Shown here: piece by piece, positions 37,155-49,428 of the stretch
Numbering within the stretch: the first letter of the stretch is position 1
Layout: each line of letters starts with the position of its first letter
Assembly (NCBI GenBank): GCA_958299035.1
Contig: CATQJL010000001.1
Span: 49,912,461-49,976,460, forward strand
Length of the DNA: 64,000 nt
DNA from: Cylicocyclus nassatus
Lineage: Eukaryota; Nematoda; Chromadorea; Rhabditida; Strongylidae
Direction: 5' to 3'
Program-made: the position numbers and the translations under genes
Notes under the pieces: generated by a model
Told to the model about the DNA's origin: nothing
The model's input: the letters and a program-made list of their open reading frames with translations, nothing else
Database searches by the model: none

Positions 37155-38253
37155 CTCGCTCGTAGGCCTTGACACTCACTCGTAGGCCTTGACACTCATT
37201 GGTAGGCCTTGACACTCACTCGTATTCCTTGACACTCATTCGTAGGCCTTGACACTCGCTCGTAGGTCTGACACTCATTCGTAATCCTTGACACTCACTC
37301 GTAGGCCTTGACACTCATTCGTAGGCCTTGACACTCATTCGTAGGCCTTGACACTCATTCGTAGGCCTTGACACTCATTCGTAGGCCTTGACACTCGCTC
37401 GTAGGCCCTGACACTCATTCGTAGGCCTTGACACTCGCTCGTAGGCCTTGACACTCACTCGTAGGCCTTGACACTCATTCGTAGGCCTTGACACTCATTC
37501 GTAGGCCTTGACACTCATTCGTAGGCCTTGACACTCGCTCGTAGGCCTTGACACTCACTCGTAGGCCTTGACACTCGCTCGTAGGCCTTGACACTCGCTC
37601 GTAGGCCTTGACACTCGCTCGTAAGCCTTGACACTCGCCCGTAGGCCTTGACACTCACTCGTAGGCCTTGACACTCATTCGTAGGCCTTGACACTCATTC
37701 GTAGGCCTTGACACTCATTCGTAGGCCTTGACACTCATTCGTAGGCCTTGACACTCATTCGTAGGCCTTGACACTCGCCCGTAGGCCTTGACACTCACTC
37801 GTAGGCCTTGACACTCATTCGTAGGCCTTGACACTCATTCGTAGGCCTTGACACTCATTCGTAGGCCTTGACACTCATTCGTAGGCCTTGACACTCATTC
37901 GTAGGCCTTGACACTCGCCCGTAGGCCTTGACACTCGCTCGTAGGTCTTGACACTCGCTCGTAGGCCTTGACACTCGCTCGTAGGCCTTGACACTCGCTC
38001 GTAGGCCTTGACACTCATTCGTAGGCCTTGACACTCGCCCGTAGGCCTTGACACTCATTCGTAGGCCTTGACACTCATTCGTAGGCCTTGACACTCATTC
38101 GTAGGCCTTGACACTCGCTCGTAGGCCTTGACACTCACTCGTAGGCCTTGACACTCGCTCGTAGGCCTTGACACTCGCTCGTAGGCCTTGACACTCGCTC
38201 GTAGGCCTTGACACTCGCCCGTAGGCCTTGACACTCACTCGTAGGCCTTGACA
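37155..38253. repeat. 1.1-kb local tandem duplication, unit 1
   Basis: It starts gct, act, TTGGTAGG (37,195), GTATTCC, att, then gct with deletion type d, then GTAATCC. It recurs from 38,254 at offset 1,099 on the left and 959 on the right. This unit keeps a 140-bp run with the GGCCCTGA monomer (near 37,407) that unit 2 lacks. The second 9.06-kb super-unit has only one such unit (about 46,130-47,230). Confidence 0.82.
37258..37272 (+). other. Single-base deletion type d (GGTCTTGACA to GGTCTGACA), first of 3
   Basis: One T is missing around 37,267-37,270 in a gct monomer just before the GTAATCC monomer. The same deletion occurs near 38,364-38,369 and near 46,241-46,246. The older-looking counterparts before GTAATCC at about 17,521 and 29,381 read GGCCTTGACA in full. 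Confidence 0.92.
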
Positions 38254-39213
38254 CTCGCTCGTAGGCCTTGACACTCACTCGTAGGCCTTGACACTCATTG
38301 GTAGGCCTTGACACTCACTCGTATTCCTTGACACTCATTCGTAGGCCTTGACATTCGCTCGTAGGTCTGACACTCATTCGTAATCCTTGACACTCACTCG
38401 TAGGCCTTGACACTCATTCGTAGGCCTTGACACTCATTCGTAGGCCTTGACACTCATTCGTAGGCCTTGACACTCATTCGTAGGCCTTGACACTCGCTCG
38501 TAGGCCTTGACACTCACTCGTAGGCCTTGACACTCGCTCGTAGGCCTTGACACTCGCTCGTAGGCCTTGACACTCGCTCGTAAGCCTTGACACTCGCCCG
38601 TAGGCCTTGACACTCACTCGTAGGCCTTGACACTCATTCGTAGGCCTTGACACTCATTCGTAGGCCTTGACACTCATTCGTAGGCCTTGACACTCATTCG
38701 TAGGCCTTGACACTCATTCGTAGGCCTTGACACTCGCCCGTAGGCCTTGACACTCACTCGTAGGCCTTGACACTCATTCGTAGGCCTTGACACTCATTCG
38801 TAGGCCTTGACACTCATTCGTAGGCCTTGACACTCATTCGTAGGCCTTGACACTCATTCGTAGGCCTTGACACTCGCCCGTAGGCCTTGACACTCGCTCG
38901 TAGGTCTTGACACTCGCTCGTAGGCCTTGACACTCGCTCGTAGGCCTTGACACTCGCTCGTAGGCCTTGACACTCATTCGTAGGCCTTGACACTCGCCCG
39001 TAGGCCTTGACACTCATTCGTAGGCCTTGACACTCATTCGTAGGCCTTGACACTCATTCGTAGGCCTTGACACTCGCTCGTAGGCCTTGACACTCACTCG
39101 TAGGCCTTGACACTCGCTCGTAGGCCTTGACACTCGCTCGTAGGCCTTGACACTCGCTCGTAGGCCTTGACACTCGCCCGTAGGCCTTGACACTCACTCG
39201 TAGGCCTTGACAC
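38254..39213. repeat. 1-kb local tandem duplication, unit 2 (140 bp shorter)
   Basis: It repeats TTGGTAGG, GTATTCC, att, gct with deletion type d, and GTAATCC, then goes from the att run directly to gct, act, gct, gct and GTAAGCC. The seven-monomer run containing GGCCCTGA in unit 1 is missing. A private C-to-T change gives ACATTCGCTCG at 38,351. Confidence 0.82.
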
Positions 39214-40671
39214 TCACTCGTAGGCCTTGACACTCATTCGTAGGCCTTGACACTCATTCGTAGGCCTTGACACTCATTCGTAGGCCTTGACACTCATTCG
39301 TAGGCCTTGACACTCATTCGTAGGCCTTGACACTCGCCCGTAGGCCTTGACACTCGCTCGTAGGTCTTGACACTCGCTCGTAGGCCTTGACACTCGCTCG
39401 TAGGCCTTGACACTCGCTCGTAGGCCTTGACACTCATTCGTAGGCCTTGACACTCGCCCGTAGGCCTTGACACTCATTCGTAGGCCTTGACACTCATTCG
39501 TAGGCCTTGACACTCATTCGTAGGCCTTGACACTCGCTCGTAGGCCTTGACACTCACTCGTAGGCCTTGACACTCGCTCGTAGGCCTTGACACTCGCTCG
39601 TAGGCCTTGACACTCGCTCGTAGGCCTTGACACTCGCCCGTAGGCCTTGACACTCGCTCGTAGGCCTCGACACTCACTCGTAGGCCTTGACACTCGCTCG
39701 TAGGCCTTGACACTCACTCGTAGGCCTTGACACTCGCTCGTAGGCCTTGACACTCGCTCGTAGGCCTTGACACTCGCTCGTAGGCCTTGACACTCACTCG
39801 TAGGCCTTGACACTCATTCGTAGGCCTTGACACTCGCTCGTAGGCCTTGACACTCATTCGTAGGCCTTGACACTCATTCGTAGGCCTTGACACTCATTCG
39901 TAGGCCTTGACACTCGCTCGTAGGCCTTGACACTCACTCGTAGGCCTTGACACTCACTCGTAGGCCTTGACACTCATTCGTAGGCCTTGACACTCATTCG
40001 TAGGCCTTGACACTCACTCGTAGGCCTTGACACTCGCTCGTAGGCCTTGACACTCATTCGTAGGCCTTGACACTCGCTCGTAGGCCTTGACACTCGCTCG
40101 TAGGCCTTGACACTCGCCCGTAGGCCTTGACACTCGCTCGTAGGCCTTGACAGTCACTCGTAGGCCTTGACACTCACTCGTAGGCCTTGACACTCATTCG
40201 TAGGCCTTGACACTCATTCGTAGGCCTTGACACTCACTCGTAGGCCTTGACACTCGCTCCTAGGCCTTGACACTCGCTCGTAGGCCTTGACATCGCTCGT
40301 AGGCCTTGACACTCACTCGTAGGCCTTGACGCTCATTCGTAGGCCTTGACACTCGCTCGTAGGTCTTGACACTCGCTCGTAGGCCTTGACACTCGCTCGT
40401 AGGCCTTGACACTCATTCGTAGGCCTTGACACTCGCTCGTAAGCCTTGACACTCATTCGTAGGCCTTGACACTCGCTCGTAGGCCTTGACACTCATTCGT
40501 AGGCCTTGACACTCATTCGTAGGCCTTGACACTCATTCGTAGGCCTTGACACTCATTCGTAGGCCTTGACACTCGCTCGTAGGCCTTGACACTCACTCGT
40601 AGGCCTTGACACTCATTGGTAGGCCTTGACACTCACTCGTATTCCTTGACACTCATTCGTAGGCCTTGACA

Positions 40672-43600
40672 CTCATTCGTAGGCCTTGACACTCACTCGT
40701 AGGCCTTGACACTCGCTCGTAGGCCTTGACACTCGCTCGTAGGCCTTGACACTCGCTCGTAGGCCTTGACACTCACTCGTAGGCCTTGATACTCATTCGT
40801 AGGCCTTGACACTCGCTCGTAGGCCTTGACACTCATTCGTAGGCCTTGACACTCATTCGTAGGCCTTGACACTCATTCGTAGGCCTTGACACTCGCTCGT
40901 AGGCCTTGACACTCACTCGTAGGCCTTGACACTCACTCGTAGGCCTTGACACTCATTCGTAGGCCTTGACACTCATTCGTAGGCCTTGACACTCATTCGT
41001 AGGCCTTGACACTCATTCGTAGGCCTTGACACTCATTCGTAGGCCTTGACACTCGCCCGTAGGCCTTGACACTCGCTCGTAGGTCTTGACACTCGCTCGT
41101 AGGCCTTGACACTCGCTCGTAGGCCTTGACACTCGCTCGTAGGCCTTGACACTCATTCGTAGGCCTTGACACTCGCTCGTAGGCCTTGACACTCATTCGT
41201 AGGCCTTGACACTCGCTCGTAGGCCTTGACACTCGCTCGTAGGCCTTGACACTCGCTCGTAGGCCTTGACACTCATTCGTAGGCCTTGACACTCGCTCGT
41301 AGGCCTTGACACTCACTCGTAGGCCTTGACACTCATTCGTAGGCCTTGACACTCATTCGTAGGCCTTGACACTCATTCGTAGGCCTTGACACTCATTCGT
41401 AGGCCTTGACACTCATTCGTAGGCCTTGACACTCATTCGTAGGCCTTGACACTCGCCCGTAGGCCTTGACACTCGCTCGTAGGTCTTGACACTCGCTCGT
41501 AGGCCTTGACACTCGCCCGTAGGCCTTGACACTCATTCGTAGGCCTTGACACTCACTCGTAGGCCTTGACACTCGCTCGTAGGCCTTGACACTCGCTCGT
41601 AGGCCTTGACACTCACTCGTAGGCCTTGACACTCACTCGTAGGCCTTGACACTCATTCGTAGGCCTTGACACTCATTCGTAGGCCTTGACACTCACTCGT
41701 AGGCCTTGACACTCGCTCGTAGGCCTTGACACTCATTCGTAGGCCTTGACACTCGCTCGTAGGCCTTGACACTCGCTCGTAGGCCTTGACACTCGCCCGT
41801 AGGCCTTGACACTCGCTCGTAGGCCTTGACAGTCACTCGTAGGCCTTGACACTCACTCGTAGGCCTTGACACTCATTCGTAGGCCTTGACACTCATTCGT
41901 AGGCCTTGACACTCACTCGTAGGCCTTGACACTCGCTCGTAGGCCTTGACACTCGCTCGTAGGCCTTGACACTCGCTCGTAGGCCTTGACACTCGCCCGT
42001 AGGCCTTGACACTCGCTCGTAGGCCTTGACACTCACTCGTAGGCCTTGACACTCGCTCGTAGGCCTTGACACTCACTCGTAGGCCTTGACACTCGCTCGT
42101 AGGCCTTGACACTCGCTCGTAGGCCTTGACACTCGCTCGTAGGCCTTGACACTCACTCGTAGGCCTTGACACTCATTCGTAGGCCTTGACACTCGCTCGT
42201 AGGCCTTGACACTCATTCGTAGGCCTTGACACTCATTCGTAGGCCTTGACACTCATTCGTAGGCCTTGACACTCGCTCGTAGGCCTTGACACTCACTCGT
42301 AGGCCTTGACACTCATTCGTAGGCCTTGACACTCACTCGTAGGCCTTGACACTCATTCGTAGGCCTTGACACTCGCTCGTAGGCCTTGACACTCATTCGT
42401 AGGCCTTGACACTCATTCGTAGGCCTTGACACTCGCCCGTAGGCCTTGACACTCGCTCGTAGGTCTTGACACTCGCTCGTAGGCCTTGACACTCGCTCGT
42501 AGGCCTTGACACTCGCTCGTAGGCCTTGACACTCATTCGTAGGCCTTGACACTCGCCCGTAGGCCTTGACACTCATTCGTAGGCCTTGACACTCATTCGT
42601 AGGCCTTGACACTCATTCGTAGGCCTTGACACTCGCTCGTAGGCCTTGACACTCACTCGTAGGCCTTGACACTCGCTCGTAGGCCTTGACACTCGCTCGT
42701 AGGCCTTGACACTCGCTCGTAGGCCTTGACACTCGCCCGTAGGCCTTGACACTCGCTCGTAGGCCTCGACACTCACTCGTAGGCCTTGACACTCGCTCGT
42801 AGGCCTTGACACTCACTCGTAGGCCTTGACACTCGCTCGTAGGCCTTGACACTCGCTCGTAGGCCTTGACACTCGCTCGTAGGCCTTGACACTCACTCGT
42901 AGGCCTTGACACTCATTCGTAGGCCTTGACACTCGCTCGTAGGCCTTGACACTCATTCGTAGGCCTTGACACTCATTCGTAGGCCTTGACACTCATTCGT
43001 AGGCCTTGACACTCGCTCGTAGGCCTTGACACTCACTCGTAGGCCTTGACACTCACTCGTAGGCCTTGACACTCATTCGTAGGCCTTGACACTCATTCGT
43101 AGGCCTTGACACTCATTCGTAGGCCTTGACACTCATTCGTAGGCCTTGACACTCATTCGTAGGCCTTGACACTCGCCCGTAGGCCTTGACACTCGCTCGT
43201 AGGTCTTGACACTCGCTCGTAGGCCTTGACACTCGCTCGTAGGCCTTGACACTCGCTCGTAGGCCTTGACACTCATTCGTAGGCCTTGACACTCGCTCGT
43301 AGGCCTTGACACTCATTCGTAGGCCTTGACACTCGCTCGTAGGCCTTGACACTCGCTCGTAGGCCTTGACACTCGCTCGTAGGCCTTGACACTCATTCGT
43401 AGGCCTTGACACTCGCTCGTAGGCCTTGACACTCACTCGTAGGCCTTGACACTCATTCGTAGGCCTTGACACTCATTCGTAGGCCTTGACACTCATTCGT
43501 AGGCCTTGACACTCATTCGTAGGCCTTGACACTCATTCGTAGGCCTTGACACTCATTCGTAGGCCTTGACACTCGCCCGTAGGCCTTGACACTCGCTCGT

Positions 43601-46600
43601 AGGTCTTGACACTCGCTCGTAGGCCTTGACACTCGCCCGTAGGCCTTGACACTCATTCGTAGGCCTTGACACTCACTCGTAGGCCTTGACACTCGCTCGT
43701 AGGCCTTGACACTCGCTCGTAGGCCTTGACACTCACTCGTAGGCCTTGACACTCACTCGTAGGCCTTGACACTCATTCGTAGGCCTTGACACTCATTCGT
43801 AGGCCTTGACACTCACTCGTAGGCCTTGACACTCGCTCGTAGGCCTTGACACTCATTCGTAGGCCTTGACACTCGCTCGTAGGCCTTGACACTCGCTCGT
43901 AGGCCTTGACACTCGCCCGTAGGCCTTGACACTCGCTCGTAGGCCTTGACAGTCACTCGTAGGCCTTGACACTCACTCGTAGGCCTTGACACTCATTCGT
44001 AGGCCTTGACACTCATTCGTAGGCCTTGACACTCACTCGTAGGCCTTGACACTCGCTCGTAGGCCTTGACACTCGCTCGTAGGCCTTGACACTCACTCGT
44101 AGGCCTTGACACTCGCTCGTAGGCCTTGACACTCACTCGTAGGCCTTGACACTCGCTCGTAGGCCTTGACACTCGCTCGTAGGCCTTGACACTCGCTCGT
44201 AGGCCTTGACACTCACTCGTAGGCCTTGACACTCATTCGTAGGCCTTGACACTCGCTCGTAGGCCTTGACACTCATTCGTAGGCCTTGACACTCATTCGT
44301 AGGCCTTGACACTCATTCGTAGGCCTTGACACTCGCTCGTAGGCCTTGACACTCACTCGTAGGCCTTGACACTCACTCGTAGGCCTTGACACTCATTCGT
44401 AGGCCTTGACACTCATTCGTAGGCCTTGACACTCATTCGTAGGCCTTGACACTCATTCGTAGGCCTTGACACTCATTCGTAGGCCTTGACACTCGCCCGT
44501 AGGCCTTGACACTCGCTCGTAGGTCTTGACACTCGCTCGTAGGCCTTGACACTCGCTCGTAGGCCTTGACACTCGCTCGTAGGCCTTGACACTCATTCGT
44601 AGGCCTTGACACTCGCCCGTAGGCCTTGACACTCATTCGTAGGCCTTGACACTCATTCGTAGGCCTTGACACTCATTCGTAGGCCTTGACACTCGCTCGT
44701 AGGCCTTGACACTCACTCGTAGGCCTTGACACTCGCTCGTAGGCCTTGACACTCGCTCGTAGGCCTTGACACTCGCTCGTAGGCCTTGACACTCGCCCGT
44801 AGGCCTTGACACTCACTCGTAGGCCTTGACACTCACTCGTAGGCCTTGACACTCATTCGTAGGCCTTGACACTCATTCGTAGGCCTTGACACTCATTCGT
44901 AGGCCTTGACACTCATTCGTAGGCCTTGACACTCATTCGTAGGCCTTGACACTCGCCCGTAGGCCTTGACACTCGCTCGTAGGTCTTGACACTCGCTCGT
45001 AGGCCTTGACACTCGCTCGTAGGCCTTGACACTCGCTCGTAGGCCTTGACACTCATTCGTAGGCCTTGACACTCGCCCGTAGGCCTTGACACTCATTCGT
45101 AGGCCTTGACACTCATTCGTAGGCCTTGACACTCATTCGTAGGCCTTGACACTCGCTCGTAGGCCTTGACACTCACTCGTAGGCCTTGACACTCGCTCGT
45201 AGGCCTTGACACTCGCTCGTAGGCCTTGACACTCGCTCGTAGGCCTTGACACTCGCCCGTAGGCCTTGACACTCGCTCGTAGGCCTCGACACTCACTCGT
45301 AGGCCTTGACACTCGCTCGTAGGCCTTGACACTCACTCGTAGGCCTTGACACTCGCTCGTAGGCCTTGACACTCGCTCGTAGGCCTTGACACTCGCTCGT
45401 AGGCCTTGACACTCACTCGTAGGCCTTGACACTCATTCGTAGGCCTTGACACTCGCTCGTAGGCCTTGACACTCACTCGTAGGCCTTGACACTCACTCGT
45501 AGGCCTTGACACTCATTCGTAGGCCTTGACACTCATTCGTAGGCCTTGACACTCACTCGTAGGCCTTGACACTCGCTCGTAGGCCTTGACACTCATTCGT
45601 AGGCCTTGACACTCGCTCGTAGGCCTTGACACTCGCTCGTAGGCCTTGACACTCGCCCGTAGGCCTTGACACTCGCTCGTAGGCCTTGACAGTCACTCGT
45701 AGGCCTTGACACTCACTCGTAGGCCTTGACACTCATTCGTAGGCCTTGACACTCATTCGTAGGCCTTGACACTCACTCGTAGGCCTTGACACTCGCTCCT
45801 AGGCCTTGACACTCGCTCGTAGGCCTTGACATCGCTCGTAGGCCTTGACACTCACTCGTAGGCCTTGACGCTCATTCGTAGGCCTTGACACTCGCTCGTA
45901 GGTCTTGACACTCGCTCGTAGGCCTTGACACTCGCTCGTAGGCCTTGACACTCATTCGTAGGCCTTGACACTCGCTCGTAAGCCTTGACACTCATTCGTA
46001 GGCCTTGACACTCGCTCGTAGGCCTTGACACTCATTCGTAGGCCTTGACACTCGCTCGTAGGCCTTGACACTCGCTCGTAGGCCTTGACACTCGCTCGTA
46101 GGCCTTGACACTCGCTCGTAGGCCTTGACACTCGCTCGTAGGCCTTGACACTCACTCGTAGGCCTTGACACTCATTGGTAGGCCTTGACACTCACTCGTA
46201 TTCCTTGACACTCATTCGTAGGCCTTGACACTCGCTCGTAGGTCTGACACTCATTCGTAATCCTTGACACTCACTCGTAGGCCTTGACACTCATTCGTAG
46301 GCCTTGACACTCATTCGTAGGCCTTGACACTCATTCGTAGGCCTTGACACTCATTCGTAGGCCTTGACACTCGCTCGTAGGCCCTGACACTCATTCGTAG
46401 GCCTTGACACTCGCTCGTAGGCCTTGACACTCACTCGTAGGCCTTGACACTCATTCGTAGGCCTTGACACTCATTCGTAGGCCTTGACACTCATTCGTAG
46501 GCCTTGACACTCGCTCGTAGGCCTTGACACTCACTCGTAGGCCTTGACACTCGCTCGTAGGCCTTGACACTCGCTCGTAGGCCTTGACACTCGCTCGTAA

Positions 46601-48520
46601 GCCTTGACACTCGCCCGTAGGCCTTGACACTCACTCGTAGGCCTTGACACTCATTCGTAGGCCTTGACACTCATTCGTAGGCCTTGACACTCATTCGTAG
46701 GCCTTGACACTCATTCGTAGGCCTTGACACTCATTCGTAGGCCTTGACACTCGCCCGTAGGCCTTGACACTCACTCGTAGGCCTTGACACTCATTCGTAG
46801 GCCTTGACACTCATTCGTAGGCCTTGACACTCATTCGTAGGCCTTGACACTCATTCGTAGGCCTTGACACTCATTCGTAGGCCTTGACACTCGCCCGTAG
46901 GCCTTGACACTCGCTCGTAGGTCTTGACACTCGCTCGTAGGCCTTGACACTCGCTCGTAGGCCTTGACACTCGCTCGTAGGCCTTGACACTCATTCGTAG
47001 GCCTTGACACTCGCCCGTAGGCCTTGACACTCATTCGTAGGCCTTGACACTCATTCGTAGGCCTTGACACTCATTCGTAGGCCTTGACACTCGCTCGTAG
47101 GCCTTGACACTCACTCGTAGGCCTTGACACTCGCTCGTAGGCCTTGACACTCGCTCGTAGGCCTTGACACTCGCTCGTAGGCCTTGACACTCGCCCGTAG
47201 GCCTTGACACTCACTCGTAGGCCTTGACACTCACTCGTAGGCCTTGACACTCATTCGTAGGCCTTGACACTCATTCGTAGGCCTTGACACTCATTCGTAG
47301 GCCTTGACACTCATTCGTAGGCCTTGACACTCATTCGTAGGCCTTGACACTCGCCCGTAGGCCTTGACACTCGCTCGTAGGTCTTGACACTCGCTCGTAG
47401 GCCTTGACACTCGCTCGTAGGCCTTGACACTCGCTCGTAGGCCTTGACACTCATTCGTAGGCCTTGACACTCGCCCGTAGGCCTTGACACTCATTCGTAG
47501 GCCTTGACACTCATTCGTAGGCCTTGACACTCATTCGTAGGCCTTGACACTCGCTCGTAGGCCTTGACACTCACTCGTAGGCCTTGACACTCGCTCGTAG
47601 GCCTTGACACTCGCTCGTAGGCCTTGACACTCGCTCGTAGGCCTTGACACTCGCCCGTAGGCCTTGACACTCGCTCGTAGGCCTCGACACTCACTCGTAG
47701 GCCTTGACACTCGCTCGTAGGCCTTGACACTCACTCGTAGGCCTTGACACTCGCTCGTAGGCCTTGACACTCGCTCGTAGGCCTTGACACTCGCTCGTAG
47801 GCCTTGACACTCACTCGTAGGCCTTGACACTCATTCGTAGGCCTTGACACTCGCTCGTAGGCCTTGACACTCATTCGTAGGCCTTGACACTCATTCGTAG
47901 GCCTTGACACTCATTCGTAGGCCTTGACACTCGCTCGTAGGCCTTGACACTCACTCGTAGGCCTTGACACTCACTCGTAGGCCTTGACACTCATTCGTAG
48001 GCCTTGACACTCATTCGTAGGCCTTGACACTCACTCGTAGGCCTTGACACTCGCTCGTAGGCCTTGACACTCATTCGTAGGCCTTGACACTCGCTCGTAG
48101 GCCTTGACACTCGCTCGTAGGCCTTGACACTCGCCCGTAGGCCTTGACACTCGCTCGTAGGCCTTGACAGTCACTCGTAGGCCTTGACACTCACTCGTAG
48201 GCCTTGACACTCATTCGTAGGCCTTGACACTCATTCGTAGGCCTTGACACTCACTCGTAGGCCTTGACACTCGCTCCTAGGCCTTGACACTCGCTCGTAG
48301 GCCTTGACATCGCTCGTAGGCCTTGACACTCACTCGTAGGCCTTGACGCTCATTCGTAGGCCTTGACACTCGCTCGTAGGTCTTGACACTCGCTCGTAGG
48401 CCTTGACACTCGCTCGTAGGCCTTGACACTCATTCGTAGGCCTTGACACTCGCTCGTAAGCCTTGACACTCATTCGTAGGCCTTGACACTCGCTCGTAGG
48501 CCTTGACACTCATTCGTAGG
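40672..48520. repeat. 9.06-kb super-unit, copy 2 (about 7.85 kb)
   Basis: It lies head to tail with copy 1. Relative to it, four monomers are missing near 45,450 and the 1-kb duplication at 38,254-39,213 is absent. The run around 42,313-42,420 has att, act, att, gct where copy 1 has att monomers, in equal length, suggesting conversion. The copy still matches at deletion type c (48,309 against 40,292) and departs at about 48,520. Confidence 0.86.
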
Positions 48521-48848
48521 CCTTGACACTCGCTCGTAGGCCTTGACACTCGCTCGTAGGCCTTGACACTCGCTCGTAGGCCTTGACACTCGCTCGTAGG
48601 CCTTGACACTCACTCGTAGGCCTTGACACTCATTGGTAGGCCTTGACACTCACTCGTATTCCTTGACACTCATTCGTAGGCCTTGACACTCGCTCGTAGG
48701 CCTTGACACTCATTCGTAATCCTTGACACTCACTCGTAGGCCTTGACACTCATTCGTAGGCCTTGACACTCATTCGTAGGCCTTGACACTCATTCGTAGG
48801 CCTTGACACTCATTCGTAGGCCTTGACACTCACTCGTAGGCCTTGACA
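48270..48848. repeat. 579-bp unit, copy 1 (CTCCTAGG to CTCCTAGG)
   Basis: The order is CTCCTAGG, gct, gct with deletion type c, act with TTGACG, att, GGTCTTGA, GTAAGCC, a run of four gct, act, TTGGTAGG, GTATTCC, att, gct, GTAATCC, act, four att, act. It is followed at once by a near-identical unit. This pair holds the last two deletion-c copies in the window. Confidence 0.86.
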
Positions 48849-49428
48849 CTCGCTCCTAGGCCTTGACACTCGCTCGTAGGCCTTGACATCGCTCGTAGGC
48901 CTTGACACTCACTCGTAGGCCTTGACGCTCATTCGTAGGCCTTGACACTCGCTCGTAGGTCTTGACACTCGCTCGTAGGCCTTGACACTCGCTCGTAGGC
49001 CTTGACACTCATTCGTAGGCCTTGACACTCGCTCGTAAGCCTTGACACTCATTCGTAGGCCTTGACACTCGCTCGTAGGCCTTGACACTCATTCGTAGGC
49101 CTTGACACTCGCTCGTAGGCCTTGACACTCGCTCGTAGGCCTTGACACTCGCTCGTAGGCCTTGACACTCGCTCGTAGGCCTTGACACTCGCTCGTAGGC
49201 CTTGACACTCACTCGTAGGCCTTGACACTCATTGGTAGGCCTTGACACTCACTCGTATTCCTTGACACTCATTCGTAGGCCTTGACACTCGCTCGTAGGC
49301 CTTGACACTCATTCGTAATCCTTGACACTCACTCGTAGGCCTTGACACTCATTCGTAGGCCTTGACACTCATTCGTAGGCCTTGACACTCATTCGTAGGC
49401 CTTGACACTCATTCGTAGGCCTTGACAC
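48849..49428. repeat. 579-bp unit, copy 2 (one extra gct)
   Basis: It has the same marker order as the unit before it, but with five gct monomers before TTGGTAGG (49,228) instead of four. After the four att monomers it continues into gct with GGCCCTGA (about 49,441). From about 49,009 to 49,848 it matches 17,238-18,077 at offset 31,771, so this junction re-uses super-unit sequence. Confidence 0.82.

Larger units (their letters stand above)
31616..40671. repeat. 9.06-kb super-unit, copy 1
   Basis: It matches 40,672 onward at constant offset 9,056 from the TTGATACTC end (31,730 against 40,786) through 36,376 against 45,432. It then matches at offset 8,976 after a four-monomer loss in copy 2, and at 8,017 after the local 1-kb duplication below. 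Copy 2 begins where copy 1 ends. Features seen here only include a GTAGTCC monomer at 37,041 and the GTAAGCC monomer at about 32,704. It contains GGCCTCGA monomers near 33,711, 36,231 and 39,667. Confidence 0.88.

Noticed and set aside
38351..38360. ACATTCGCTCG at 38,351 as another register deletion
   Set aside because: The length is unchanged; it is a C-to-T substitution at the first base of a gct monomer, and the register shift in this area is explained by GGTCTGACA just downstream.
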